Source: Saprospiraceae bacterium (lineage in GTDB: Bacteria; Bacteroidota; Bacteroidia; Chitinophagales; Saprospiraceae). Taken from it: a stretch of 64,000 bases of DNA. The notes under the pieces are model-generated. The model saw only the letters and a list, made by a program, of their open reading frames with translations. It was not told the origin of the DNA and made no database searches. The DNA lies in the NCBI GenBank assembly GCA_016787415.1, contig JAEUUT010000196.1:1-64000 (forward strand), read 5' to 3'. Shown in pieces: positions 54,179 to 63,325 of this stretch. A program made the position numbers and the translations under genes. Every line of letters begins with the position of its first letter. The first letter of the stretch is position 1.

Positions 54179-54237
54179 ACATCAAAACAAAACGAAAAAC
54201 CAACTTTTTATTTGTAGGAAACGGCTAAAGCCGGGGC

Positions 54238-55389
54238 TCAACCGTCGCTTCTTGTCTTGAGTCGGACCGGAACCACTTGTGTTTTCCCGTCGCGAATAAT
54301 CGATACATTTACTGTTTCGCCCACCTTAGAACGTCCGATCATCTCCATAAGTTCTGCGGTGCTTGTCACATTTTTGCCATTTACTTTGGTGATGATGTCT
54401 TTGGGCTGGATACCGGCCTGGGCAGCGGAACCTTGCGAATCGGGCACTTCCACTACGGCAACGCCTTGTGTGTATTCCACATCCAGTTCTTTTGCAACAT
54501 AACTATCCATAGTAGCAATATTCACGCCAAGGTAGGGGCGTTTGTAACTGCCGTATTTGATCAGGTCGTCGGCAATGCGCTTCACCAGGTTGACCGGAAT
54601 CGCAAAGGAATAGCCTGCAAAAACGCCGGTAGGGGTGGCGATGGCCGAGTTGATACCGATGAGGCGACCTTCCACATCCACCAGTGCGCCACCGGAGTTA
54701 CCCGGATTGACGGCCGCATCGGTCTGGATAAAGGATTCGATGCCGCTGGCGCCTTTGATAATGTCGATGTCGCGGGCTTTGGCGCTCACGATACCGGCCG
54801 TCACGGTAGACGTCAGGTCGAAGGGATTGCCGACGGCCAGTACCCACTCCCCTACTTTCACATCGTCGGAGTTGCCGATCTGGATCGCGGGCAGGTCTTT
54901 GGCGTCGATTTTAATAACTGCCATGTCGGTACTTTCATCGCGGCCCACGAGGCGGGCTTTGAATTCGCGGTTGTCGTGCAGGGTCACCTCGAATTCATCT
55001 GCAAAATCCACCACGTGGTTGTTTGTAAGAATATAGCCGTCGTCCGTATAAATCACACCGGAACCGGTGCCGGAACGTGGTTGGGGCTCATATTGAAAAC
55101 GTTGCCCGAAGAAAAACTGAAACGGATCGGAGTAACGCTGGTCGCGCTGGCGCTGAATAGCAGCCTGCTTGCTTTCGGAGGCTTTGATGTGTACCACGGC
55201 ATCCATGGAACGTTCGGCAGCCCGGGTAAAATCGAAGGGCACGGGCGCGCTGCCGTAGTTCACCTGGCGCGAGTAGGCCGGCGTTTCGGGGTTGGATACA
55301 ATTTGGGGCTTTTCAGTCAGTTTTGCCGCACCGAATGCTATCACGCCACCTGTAGCGCCGGCAAGAACTGTGGACCAAAACTTGTTCAT
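54238..55389 (-). CDS. HtrA/DegS-like periplasmic serine protease
   Basis: 383 residues from the ATG at 55389 (MNKFWSTVLAG), with an N-terminal membrane or signal segment. The trypsin-like domain has H125 (LTNNH), D155 (DESTDMAV) and S232 (NPGNSGGAL). One PDZ domain follows (about 290-375, YLGVNIATM, AGIQPKDIITKVNG). A single PDZ matches DegS-like architecture more than two-PDZ DegP. It handles misfolded envelope proteins or envelope stress signals. Confidence 0.92.
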   Translation of the reverse strand: MNKFWSTVLAGATGGVIAFGAAKLTEKPQIVSNPETPAYSRQVNYGSAPVPFDFTRAAERSMDAVVHIKASESKQAAIQRQRDQRYSDPFQFFFGQRFQYEPQPRSGTGSGVIYTDDGYILTNNHVVDFADEFEVTLHDNREFKARLVGRDESTDMAVIKIDAKDLPAIQIGNSDDVKVGEWVLAVGNPFDLTSTVTAGIVSAKARDIDIIKGASGIESFIQTDAAVNPGNSGGALVDVEGRLIGINSAIATPTGVFAGYSFAIPVNLVKRIADDLIKYGSYKRPYLGVNIATMDSYVAKELDVEYTQGVAVVEVPDSQGSAAQAGIQPKDIITKVNGKNVTSTAELMEMIGRSKVGETVNVSIIRDGKTQVVPVRLKTRSDG

Positions 55390-55625
55390 AAAATTAAGCC
55401 TTTGTTGGTTGTGAAGGAATCGAATTTGTTTGTCAAATATGCTCTTGAAACGCAGGAAGAATTGAATTGCTGCCGGAATTCCGTATTTTAACGTCTCTTT
55501 AACCATGCAGGCCAATTCCTTGTTGCGAACAAATGCAGCACCTGAAACGCCAAAATTTTGTACCTATGATAAGCCCCCTTACCTTCGACCGACCAAATTC
55601 AGTTTTTGACCGACCAACGTCGCCG

Positions 55626-56222
55626 ATGAAGCGTTTTTTTGACGAGCCGAACGCACTGGAAAAACTCTTGCAGCCTGAAAATCCGCTGGAAGAGCGCCTC
55701 TTGACGATCCCGGAATTCCAATACGGACTTTTGTGGGGCGAGCCGCGTTATGGGCATCCGGAAGGCCGCGTGTGTCTGCATGTCCGCGAGGTGTTCGACA
55801 ACATCGACCTGATCCCGGGTCTGTCGGCCGACGACCGGTACCGACTTCGGCTCATTGCCCTGTCGCACGATACTTTTAAATATGCCGAAGACCGCAGCCG
55901 CCCGCGCGACTGGTCGAAACACCATAGCCTGCTGGCGCGCCGGTTTATGGAAAATCACCTCGCTGATTCCATCGTGCTGGACATCATCGAAACGCACGAC
56001 GACGCCTATTATATCTGGCTCGATGCCCGACACGGCCCCACGGCGCCTTCCGCGCGGCGCACTTCGCTGGAAACCCTGCTGCAACGCATGCAGTACTGCC
56101 TGCAACTGTACTACCTGTTTTTCAAATGTGATACCCAATCGGGCGACAAAACGCAGGCGCCGCTGAAGTGGTTTGAAAAGACGATTGAAGGGATTGAGGT
56201 GGTAAGGATTCGGGAGGAGTAG
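55626..56222 (+). CDS. HD-domain hydrolase
   Basis: 198 residues from MKRFFDEPN at 55626; ATGs at 55566 and 55533 are possible. The HD-domain pattern is visible: CLHVREVFDNI (first His), LIALSHDTFKY (His-Asp), KHHSLLARRFM and IIETHDDAYYIW. Such enzymes hydrolyse phosphate esters or nucleotides; the substrate is not known. TACCTATG at 55560 and TACCTTCG at 55580 are one-mismatch -7 boxes. Confidence 0.82.
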   Translation: MKRFFDEPNALEKLLQPENPLEERLLTIPEFQYGLLWGEPRYGHPEGRVCLHVREVFDNIDLIPGLSADDRYRLRLIALSHDTFKYAEDRSRPRDWSKHHSLLARRFMENHLADSIVLDIIETHDDAYYIWLDARHGPTAPSARRTSLETLLQRMQYCLQLYYLFFKCDTQSGDKTQAPLKWFEKTIEGIEVVRIREE

Positions 56223-56229
56223 GAGTCAG

Positions 56230-57042
56230 TTAGTTGTTCGCACAGTCTAAATATCTGGCAAGCCGTTTCATATAAGGTATATCTGACTGCAGTAACATAT
56301 CCCGTGTGTTTATTATACTTGCTTTGACTTCCGGCAAAGCGTTTATTTGTGCACGACGAAGCAAACATTCTCTCTGAGCCATTGTGTATTTAGAAACTTT
56401 ACCCAATAACGTCTCGGGAAAATTCGCAATCAGGTACTCGTAGACGTAATTGCAATAATGAGTAGACATGTTAATACCCGCAAAAAAATATTCCACTTCA
56501 GGGCATGCAGATTTTTGCTGAATTACATATTGTAATGCAGCGGCATCCTGTGGCGTGGCGGCAGGTAACACAATATGAATCACAGGAGTATAAATAACAG
56601 ACTCTGTATTCCCATCATAAGCAGCATAAACCACGCGATAATCAACCATTCCTCCCGAAGCGATCAGAGGCTCTATATTAAAACTTTGTTCCAAATACAG
56701 GTTAAATAACTGAACCATTATAGTGACATTAATACTTGCATTGCTAGATAATGATGGCCTTTCAGCATAGGAGAGTGTATGACTAAAATCAGGAATTTCA
56801 AGCCAATTAGTATTACTATTCTTACATTCGCTACGTATAACTCGAATTTTAACCTCGGAACCGGACGTATTTAAAATAGTACATCCAATCTCATTCAGGC
56901 CAAAAATACTTTTGGCAGTGTCTACATGATCAACATTGGTGGTTAGAATAGAAATTGACAAGTTAGGTTGAGCATGTAGTGGGTTATTGTTAGATGATAA
57001 GCCATATATGACGACGAGAAAGATTGACGAAAGAAATTTCAT
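56230..57042 (-). CDS. Hypothetical secreted protein
   Basis: 270 residues, not recognised. A signal peptide ends near PLHAQPN (about residue 25). A beta-rich half (to about 165) is followed by a helical half with several Cys (SACPEVEYFF, THYCNYVYEYL, QRECLLRRAQ). No lipobox or type IX tail. Base composition is more AT-rich than that of neighbouring genes, suggesting acquired DNA. Next to it lies an 840-base non-coding repeat region. Confidence 0.7.
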   Translation of the reverse strand: MKFLSSIFLVVIYGLSSNNNPLHAQPNLSISILTTNVDHVDTAKSIFGLNEIGCTILNTSGSEVKIRVIRSECKNSNTNWLEIPDFSHTLSYAERPSLSSNASINVTIMVQLFNLYLEQSFNIEPLIASGGMVDYRVVYAAYDGNTESVIYTPVIHIVLPAATPQDAAALQYVIQQKSACPEVEYFFAGINMSTHYCNYVYEYLIANFPETLLGKVSKYTMAQRECLLRRAQINALPEVKASIINTRDMLLQSDIPYMKRLARYLDCANN

Positions 57043-57885
57043 AATCGGATGTTTTTTGTATTGATGTTAATTGCCGGGGGGCCGTTGTTAGCCTGTAAGG
57101 TATTGTCGGGGTGACTTTGGAGTCACCGCTGGTCCCCAGGCTGCCAGCGCCCTGTCTGTCATCCCCAAACTCGAAGCGCTCGCGCTCGGCCAATGCCGTT
57201 AACTTAAGCGAAAATGATTAATAAACGCGTTTCCTCAAGTTCTTGAAGAGGCAGTGGTTTTATGACAGATCAAAAGTTGGTACCCCTGCGAACTTGGCCG
57301 AGGGCGTTTCAGGTGGTAGCACGGGCCTTCAGCCCGTCGGGAGGGCGCCTTTTAAGGCGCTCAACACGAAATATCATGCGCCATAAATGGCGCAGTCCCG
57401 ACGGGCTGAAGGCCCGTGCTACCACCTGAAATACCCTCGGCCAGCCCAAAACGCTTGGGAAACAAGGCCAACGCTTACTGCGTGCTGGATGATCAAATAG
57501 AAAATCTCCCCCCCCTGCTGAACGCCTCTCCGCTCTTTTCCCATAGGCGGCCCTCCCTTTTACTCGTATGGCGCTGGCGCGCGCCCAATGCCGTTAACCT
57601 AAGGATTTTGAAATCTTTAACCTGTCATATAACCACTGTCTCTTCAAGAACTTGAGGAAACGTGTTTATTAATCATTTTCCGCCTCGTCAGGCCTTCGCC
57701 GCCCACTCAACCCAAGCGCCGCGCCGCAGCAGTGTCTCCGACCTGCTGCCATCATGCAGCAGGATTTTTTTGTGGAGCATAGGATCGTTTGCCCCCAGCG
57801 AGAAGTGGTTTAACGTTCTTTGGGTGATACAATATATGGGATAATTGACTTCGAAGTCACCGCGACAGTACAATGCTCAGGTATC
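57043..57885. other. Large non-coding region with nested inverted repeats
   Basis: No credible gene in 840 bases. An outer inverted repeat (57209-57268 and 57622-57682, about 57 of 60 matching) encloses a second one (57298-57342 and 57396-57442, about 45 bp), which in turn encloses two small hairpins (GCGCCTTTTAAGGCGC and GCGCCATAAATGGCGC). CAATGCCGTTAAC occurs as a direct repeat at about 57191 and 57587. GTGACT-type hairpin halves occur near both ends (57110 and 57848). It has the look of a small non-autonomous mobile element or of nested insertions. Confidence 0.75.
57209..57682. repeat. Nested inverted repeat, possible MITE-like element
   Basis: Outer arms of about 60 bp include GATTAATAAAC, TTTCCTCAAGTTCTTGAAGA and CAGTGGTT. 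The inner arms include GGTGGTAGCACGGGCCTTCA and GCCCGTCGGGA. The element has no transposase frame. Confidence 0.85.
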
Positions 57886-58638
57886 TCACCCTTCTTCTTC
57901 CGGCAGCGTCAGCCAGAAATTATTGGCGCCTTCGCCCTGGATCAGGCTCACTTCCTGTGCATTGAGCAATTCGAGCAGGGCGAGGAAGGTCACAATGGCA
58001 TGAATACGGTTTTCGAGGGCCAGGAAAAGCGACTCAAAACTGGTTTGTTCGCCTTTTTTCAGGGCCGTTTGCAGGTAAGCGCGTTGTTCCTGGATGGTGT
58101 AGTTGAAATTGTACACCGTATGTATCCGTTTCGCTTTCTTTTCTTCTTCGAAGCGGTTGACAAGGCGTTCGAACACACGCAGCAACTTGTACAGCGTCAC
58201 CGATTCCATTTCGGCATCGGCGAGGGCGTGTTCGGCTAATTTGCGCAGTTCGGCACTGGCAAAGCCGCGCGGGTTCATAAAAGCGCGCACTTCTTCTAGG
58301 CGGCGCAGGTCTTCCAGCACACTTTTGTAGCGTTTGTACTCCAGCAGGCGGTCGACGAGTTCGCGGCGCGGGTCAATTTCGTTACCCTCATCGTCTATTT
58401 GCTTTCTGGGCAACAGCATTTTGGCCTTGATCCGCATCAATGTAGCGGCCACCACGATAAACTCGGATGCCAGGTCGACGCTCATGGCTTCCATTTGCCG
58501 CAAATAGCCCAGAAAATCGTCGGTAATCTGCGCAATAGGTATGTTGTAAATATCCAGTTCGTCCCGCTCGATGAAGAAGAGCAGGAGGTCGAACGGCCCC
58601 TCGAACGCGGGGAGTTTTATGGTGAAGGTTTCAGCCAC
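57886..58638 (-). CDS. scpA: Segregation and condensation protein A
   Basis: 250 residues; the kleisin subunit that links SMC heads in the chromosome condensation complex with ScpB. Starts FTIKLPAFEGPFDLLLFFIE, the ScpA signature, followed by DIYNIPIAQITDDFLGYL and AATLMRIKAKMLLPRKQ. The C-terminal winged-helix part ends FLALLELLNAQEVSLIQGEG. It is divergent from the methyltransferase gene across a TTATCAG-type repeat; scpB is not in the window. Confidence 0.94.
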   Translation of the reverse strand: MAETFTIKLPAFEGPFDLLLFFIERDELDIYNIPIAQITDDFLGYLRQMEAMSVDLASEFIVVAATLMRIKAKMLLPRKQIDDEGNEIDPRRELVDRLLEYKRYKSVLEDLRRLEEVRAFMNPRGFASAELRKLAEHALADAEMESVTLYKLLRVFERLVNRFEEEKKAKRIHTVYNFNYTIQEQRAYLQTALKKGEQTSFESLFLALENRIHAIVTFLALLELLNAQEVSLIQGEGANNFWLTLPEEEG

Positions 58639-58639
58639 C

Positions 58640-58803
58640 TTAGTTATCAGTTATCGGTTATTAGTTATCCGTTGTCAGTTATCTGTTATCAGGGTGGTAA
58701 AGATACATTTGCACGTTAATACGGCACCACAAATAGAGTGGCTATATTATTGTGACAAATGTATCTTTACCACCCTGATAACTAATAACCGATAACAGAT
58801 AAC
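58640..58803. repeat. Inverted repeat of TTATCAG/TTATCGG words
   Basis: The left arm (58640-58711) and right arm (58758-58803) share TTATC-type words and the unique block AGGGTGGTAAAGATACATTT. It lies between the divergent scpA and methyltransferase genes and reaches to within five bases of the latter's start codon. Confidence 0.88.
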
Positions 58804-58807
58804 TACG

Positions 58808-59536
58808 TTGGCGCTCTATCTCATTCCCGTTCCCATTGCAGAAAATGCGTTGCATACCATTCCGCCGTATGTACAGGAAACGGCCCGGCGGCTGGAGGTG
58901 TTTATTGTGGAACGGGCCAAAACGGCGCGGCATTTTATCAAAAGCATCGGGCCGGAGCGGCCGCTGCCCGAATTGGTATTTGTAGAAATGCCGCAGCATG
59001 AAACGGATGTGGCCAACAAGCGCAGCGCGGCGGACAATGAGGCAGAACAAACATTTTTACAAGCCATCAAGGCCGGAAAAGACGTGGGGTTGCTCTCCGA
59101 AGCCGGTTGCCCGGGCGTAGCCGACCCCGGTGCGCATATTGTGGCGCTGGCGCACCGAAAAGGTGTGAAAGTAGTGCCGCTGGTAGGCCCGTCGTCGCTG
59201 CTGCTGGCCTTGATGGCTTCGGGCATGAACGGGCAAAAATTCGCATTTCACGGGTATTTGTCGGCCAAACGCCCCGAACTGGCGGCCGATTTGCGGCGAC
59301 TGGAAAACCAGGCCCGGCAACAAAACCAAACCCAACTTTTTATCGAAACACCTTATCGCTCGCAAATGGTGGTGGAAGTGGCGCTCGAAACCCTGCAACC
59401 CGGCACCATTTTCGGACTGGCACAAGACCTTACCGGCGAGGGCGAACTGCTGCGTTCGCTGCCCGTGCGGGACTGGAAAAAAGAAAAGCCTGTGCTGGGG
59501 AAATTGCCGTGTGTGTTTATGGTAGGAGGCGGTTGA
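58808..59536 (+). CDS. SAM-dependent tetrapyrrole-methylase-fold methyltransferase (RsmI-like)
   Basis: 242 residues. The fold signature VGLLSEAGCPGVADPGAHIV and VKVVPLVGPSSLLLALMASG match the RsmI/tetrapyrrole methylase family; RsmI methylates the 2'-OH of a 16S rRNA cytidine. The protein is shorter than full RsmI (about 280), so it may be a divergent relative. The only usable start is TTG at 58808, since an in-frame stop lies at 58793-58795. The region upstream is repeat DNA. Confidence 0.85.
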   Translation: MALYLIPVPIAENALHTIPPYVQETARRLEVFIVERAKTARHFIKSIGPERPLPELVFVEMPQHETDVANKRSAADNEAEQTFLQAIKAGKDVGLLSEAGCPGVADPGAHIVALAHRKGVKVVPLVGPSSLLLALMASGMNGQKFAFHGYLSAKRPELAADLRRLENQARQQNQTQLFIETPYRSQMVVEVALETLQPGTIFGLAQDLTGEGELLRSLPVRDWKKEKPVLGKLPCVFMVGGG

Positions 59537-59548
59537 ATCAGGATTTTG

Positions 59549-59743
59549 GGGCGTTTGAATCAGGATTTTTGGGATTTAAAGGATTAGAAGGATTCCGACT
59601 GAGCGTGTACAATAATTGTACCGTGGTCAAGCAGTCTGGTTAGAATCAGATTCAAATACAATTAATAAAATTCAAAAAATTGTACACCCTACGTCGGTAA
59701 TCCTTCTAATCCTTTAAATCCCAAAAATCCTGATTCAAACGCC
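59549..59743. repeat. GAATCAGGATTT-family inverted repeat (copy 2)
   Basis: Left arm 59549-59599 and right arm 59693-59743 match over about 50 bp, with a weaker inner stem (GTACAATAATTGTAC and others). It shares GAATCAGGATTT, GGGATTTAAAGGATTAGAAG and similar words with 25476-25619. It lies between the convergent methyltransferase and peptidase genes. Confidence 0.92.
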
Positions 59744-59747
59744 CTTC

Positions 59748-61955
59748 CTACAACTTCTCCAGCACAAAATCCGTCAGTTTGGTAAACAAGTGCCGCGTGG
59801 CATTATCCCCGTAAATGCCGTGGTTGCGATTGGGATAGTAGTAGGTATCGAACTGTTTTCCGGCTTTCACCAACGCATTGATCATTTCGGTGGTTTGTTG
59901 CCAGTGTACATTGTCGTCGGCCGTACCGTGGCAAATCAGGTAGTTGTCGCCGCGCAGCAGGGAAGCAAAATTGACGGGTGAATTCTCATCATATCCCGCC
60001 GCATTGTCTTTCATGGTGTGCATGTAGCGTTCGGTGTACGCCGAATCATACCATTTCCAGTTGGTAACGGGCGCTACGGCCATCGCCATTTTAAATACGT
60101 CATTGCCCTTGAGGATGCAGGAAGTGCTCAGGTAGCCGCCGAAACTCCAGCCCCAGATACCGATTCTGCCCGGGTCGACCCAGGGTTGTGCCCGGAAATA
60201 GCGGGCGGCGGCAATCTGGTCTTCCGTTTCGTATTTGCCGAGTTGCAGTTGGGTGCATTTTTTGAAATCGCGCCCGCGGCCGCCGGTGCCCCGGTTGTCG
60301 ATGCTCACGATGACGTAGCCTTTTTGTACCAGCATCTGGTGCCAATTGCCCACGTATCCGTCGTAGGAATTTTGCACGGTTTGGGAGCCGGGGCCGCCGT
60401 AGTTATCGAACAACACCGGGTATTTCCGCGTAGAGTCCATGCGGGCGGGCTGCATAATGCTCGCATTCAGCACGATGCTATCGTTGATCTTGATCTGAAA
60501 GAATTTCTTATCGACAAAACCGTACTCGCGGCGGAGACCGACCACGCGGCTGTTGTTGATGAGGGTGCGCAGGGTTTCGCCGCTTCGTTTGCGCAGGGTG
60601 ACTACCGGCGGCGTATTGGCGTCCTGCCAGGTGTGGGTGAAATATTCGAACGTAGGGCTAAAAACCACTTCGTTGGTGCCCGCTCCGGGCGTCATCAGTC
60701 GCGGCGCAGCACCCGAGAGGCTGCCTTCCCACACCTGCCGGTCGAGCGGTGTCGGGGAGGCCGTCTGGTAGTAAAATATTCCGTTTTTCTCGTCTACACC
60801 ATAAAAAGCGGTCACATCGATATTGCCCGGCGTGAGGTCGACGCCCGCATCACCGGATGTTCCGTTGAATTTGTGGATGTGCTGGTAACCGCTGCGCTCA
60901 CTGGTCAAAAGGAAACCGCCCTGTTGGAGCAGAATAAGTTTGTTTTCCGACTCCAGTTCGACGTAGGCCGCGTCTGTTTCGCGGAGTACCAGGCGCGTAG
61001 GCACCCATTTTTGAGGCTCTTCAGGGTCGGAAATGATGCGTTCGGGCACGGCCTGGAGCAATTCCAGGGTATCCTGTCGGCGGTTCAGGCGGCTCATAAT
61101 CAACTTATTGTCAGGGCTCCAGTTGATACGGGGCACATAGTCGTCCGTTTCCAGGCCCATCAATTCCCCTTTCATCGCGCCTGCATCGGCATCGTACAGG
61201 TGTACGCTGACTACCGAGTTTTGAGCGCCTACTTTCGGGTATTTGAAGGTGCTGCGGCGCGGGTAGTTGCCGCCTTCATACCAGGTAAGCGGAAATTCAG
61301 GCACATTGGTTTCATCAAAACGGATGAATGCCAGCATCGATCCATTGGGGCTCCATTTGGTAGCCACCATGCCATCGCCATCAACCGGGCTGAACTCTTC
61401 TTCATACACCCAGTCGGGCAGGCCGTTGATGATCTTGTTTTTGGCGCCATCGCGGGTAACCTGCGTTGTTTTTTTGGTTTCTAAATCCTTGACAAACAAA
61501 TTATTGCCTGCTACGAATGCTACACGGTCGCCATCGGGAGAGAGGGCAACGAACTGCTGTTTTCCTGATTCATACACGGGTGTCGTTTCACCCGATTTGA
61601 GGTTGTACACAAAGTAATTGGCCAGTACGGAATGCCGATACACCGGTTCGGAGGCGGTGCGCAACAGCAGCAATGTTTCGTCCTCGCTGAACTCGAACTG
61701 GTCAAATTCGGCGGCAGCCGTCGGCAGTTTCAAGGTGAGCACCGAATCAAATTTTTCATTCAATACACTGTGCAGGTGCAGTTTGCCTTCATCCAGGTCA
61801 ATATAGTGCAGACCGTCTTTCATGTACTGGTACTTGGCGCCGGACGAGGGATAGAACTTGTAAAACAGAAAGCAATCGTCGAGGGTAATCTGTTTCTGGG
61901 CCGTTAGAAAGCCCGCGCAGCAAAGCAGGGTGGCAAGGACAAGCGTTTTTTTCAT
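59748..61955 (-). CDS. Dipeptidyl peptidase IV (S9B)
   Basis: 735 residues from the ATG at 61955, with a signal peptide (ending FLTAQ). An N-terminal beta-propeller (about 50-480) is followed by an alpha/beta-hydrolase domain. The catalytic triad is visible: S604 (GWSFGGY), D680 (GTADDNVHW) and H712 (NRNHGIYG). The Glu-Glu substrate motif is seen in LPDWVYEEEFSP. It removes Xaa-Pro dipeptides in the periplasm, complementing PepP encoded at 31307. Confidence 0.94.
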   Translation of the reverse strand: MKKTLVLATLLCCAGFLTAQKQITLDDCFLFYKFYPSSGAKYQYMKDGLHYIDLDEGKLHLHSVLNEKFDSVLTLKLPTAAAEFDQFEFSEDETLLLLRTASEPVYRHSVLANYFVYNLKSGETTPVYESGKQQFVALSPDGDRVAFVAGNNLFVKDLETKKTTQVTRDGAKNKIINGLPDWVYEEEFSPVDGDGMVATKWSPNGSMLAFIRFDETNVPEFPLTWYEGGNYPRRSTFKYPKVGAQNSVVSVHLYDADAGAMKGELMGLETDDYVPRINWSPDNKLIMSRLNRRQDTLELLQAVPERIISDPEEPQKWVPTRLVLRETDAAYVELESENKLILLQQGGFLLTSERSGYQHIHKFNGTSGDAGVDLTPGNIDVTAFYGVDEKNGIFYYQTASPTPLDRQVWEGSLSGAAPRLMTPGAGTNEVVFSPTFEYFTHTWQDANTPPVVTLRKRSGETLRTLINNSRVVGLRREYGFVDKKFFQIKINDSIVLNASIMQPARMDSTRKYPVLFDNYGGPGSQTVQNSYDGYVGNWHQMLVQKGYVIVSIDNRGTGGRGRDFKKCTQLQLGKYETEDQIAAARYFRAQPWVDPGRIGIWGWSFGGYLSTSCILKGNDVFKMAMAVAPVTNWKWYDSAYTERYMHTMKDNAAGYDENSPVNFASLLRGDNYLICHGTADDNVHWQQTTEMINALVKAGKQFDTYYYPNRNHGIYGDNATRHLFTKLTDFVLEKL

Positions 61956-62210
61956 CTTGAAATAAGCAGATTTGGCAAGCCACAAGGTAAAACGCCGCTC
62001 CGAAAGATGGCTGGAAATCCGACAAAGGCGCTGTTCAGGCGACATTTGGACAGGTTTCCGGCTGTGTGAAGTGAGCGGGGTCGTATTTTTGTTGGGCTTG
62101 CGGTTCGTGTTCTCTTGGCATTTTTTTTAACACAAAGTACACCAGGGTTTGCGCAAAGGACACGAAGCGTAGCGTACACCGTTCGTATTTTCAATCATTT
62201 GTACGGAATC

Positions 62211-63227
62211 ATGATGCTCCGATTTTTTTCATTCGCCACTTTTCTTGTGGCAGGTATGCTGCTCAGCGGCCATTTTTGGGAAAAACAAACCTCCAGCCCA
62301 ATATCCCTTTCAAATCAGCAGGAGCCTCCCACCGAGCAACCCGAAGAACTGGGCCAGGTGCATTGGCTCCGCGACCTCGATGCAGGCCGCAAAGAGGCCC
62401 GGAAAATAGGCAAACCTTTGCTGATTTTGTTTCAGGAGGTGCCCGGATGTTCCAATTGCACGCGTTATGGCAACTACACGCTTTCGCACCCGCTGATCGT
62501 GGAAGCGATCGAGACGTATTTCGTGCCGGTGTGCATTTACAACAACAAAGGCGGCAAGGACGGCGAAGCCCTCAAAACCTTTGGCGAGCCGGCCTGGAAC
62601 AACCCTGTGGTACGCATTGTGCAGCCTGACAACCAGGATGTTGTGTCGCGCATATCCAATTTTAACTCGCCTGCCCAACTCGTGCGCGGCATGCGTGCAG
62701 CGCTCGAAGCCACCGACCGCGAAGCGCCGCAATACCTCGATTTGCTGCTGGAAGAACTCGCCGCACGCGAAATCGGGCTGGAAACGGCTACTTTTTCGAT
62801 GTATTGTTTCTGGAGCGGAGAAGGCACCTTAGGTAGTATACCAGGCGTCGTCGAAACAGAACCCGGTTTTCAGGATGGCAAGGAAGTGGTGCAGGTAAAA
62901 TTCAACCCCACTGTGGTGAAAAAAGAAGAACTGGAGGCCCTCACCCAACCCAAAGGCATCAAAACCTGCGGCTGGAATGGTGGTTTCAGCAGCGACCGGG
63001 AGCCGAAATATTACCTGGCGCAAACGGATTACAAGTTTGTACCCATGACCTCGCTGCAAGCCTGCCGCGCCAATAGTTTGGTAGGCAAAAACCAGTCGCC
63101 GGATGCCTTGCTTTCACCTCGCCAGCGCGCTATCCTCGAAAAAATCCGGCAAAACCCGAAAAGCAAGGCCAAAAATGTGATCGGGAAAGATTTAAAGAAA
63201 GCCTGGGAAATGGCAGGCGGCGTGTAG
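62211..63227 (+). CDS. Thioredoxin-like protein with MsrA-like C-terminal domain
   Basis: 338 residues from the ATG at 62211 (a second ATG follows immediately). A hydrophobic N-terminal segment (about 3-18) anchors or exports it. A thioredoxin-like domain (about 50-170) has VPGCSNCT, a CxxC site, and YNNKGGKDGEAL, which recalls VPGU-type thioredoxin-like (seleno)proteins in which the first Cys may be selenocysteine. The next domain (about 185-250, FSMYCFWSGEG, IPGVVETEPGF, VVQVKFNPTVVKKEEL) resembles MsrA, whose GCFWC site is here YCFWS. Methionine sulfoxide repair is possible but unproven. Confidence 0.75.
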   Translation: MMLRFFSFATFLVAGMLLSGHFWEKQTSSPISLSNQQEPPTEQPEELGQVHWLRDLDAGRKEARKIGKPLLILFQEVPGCSNCTRYGNYTLSHPLIVEAIETYFVPVCIYNNKGGKDGEALKTFGEPAWNNPVVRIVQPDNQDVVSRISNFNSPAQLVRGMRAALEATDREAPQYLDLLLEELAAREIGLETATFSMYCFWSGEGTLGSIPGVVETEPGFQDGKEVVQVKFNPTVVKKEELEALTQPKGIKTCGWNGGFSSDREPKYYLAQTDYKFVPMTSLQACRANSLVGKNQSPDALLSPRQRAILEKIRQNPKSKAKNVIGKDLKKAWEMAGGV

Positions 63228-63325
63228 GGGATTCGCCGTTTTGTTTACCCATCGGGCAGGAATGGGAAAACGGATGAAACGCTTTTTTTACAAATTCACT
63301 ACATTTCGGCCCAAACTGCCAATGC

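Noticed and set aside
54277..55491. 404-codon plus-strand open frame opposite the HtrA protease gene
   Set aside because: Antisense to a gene with a complete catalytic triad; its translation shows no domain.
60018..61484. 488-codon plus-strand open frame opposite the peptidase gene
   Set aside because: Antisense shadow of the DPP-IV gene, whose triad and propeller are clear.
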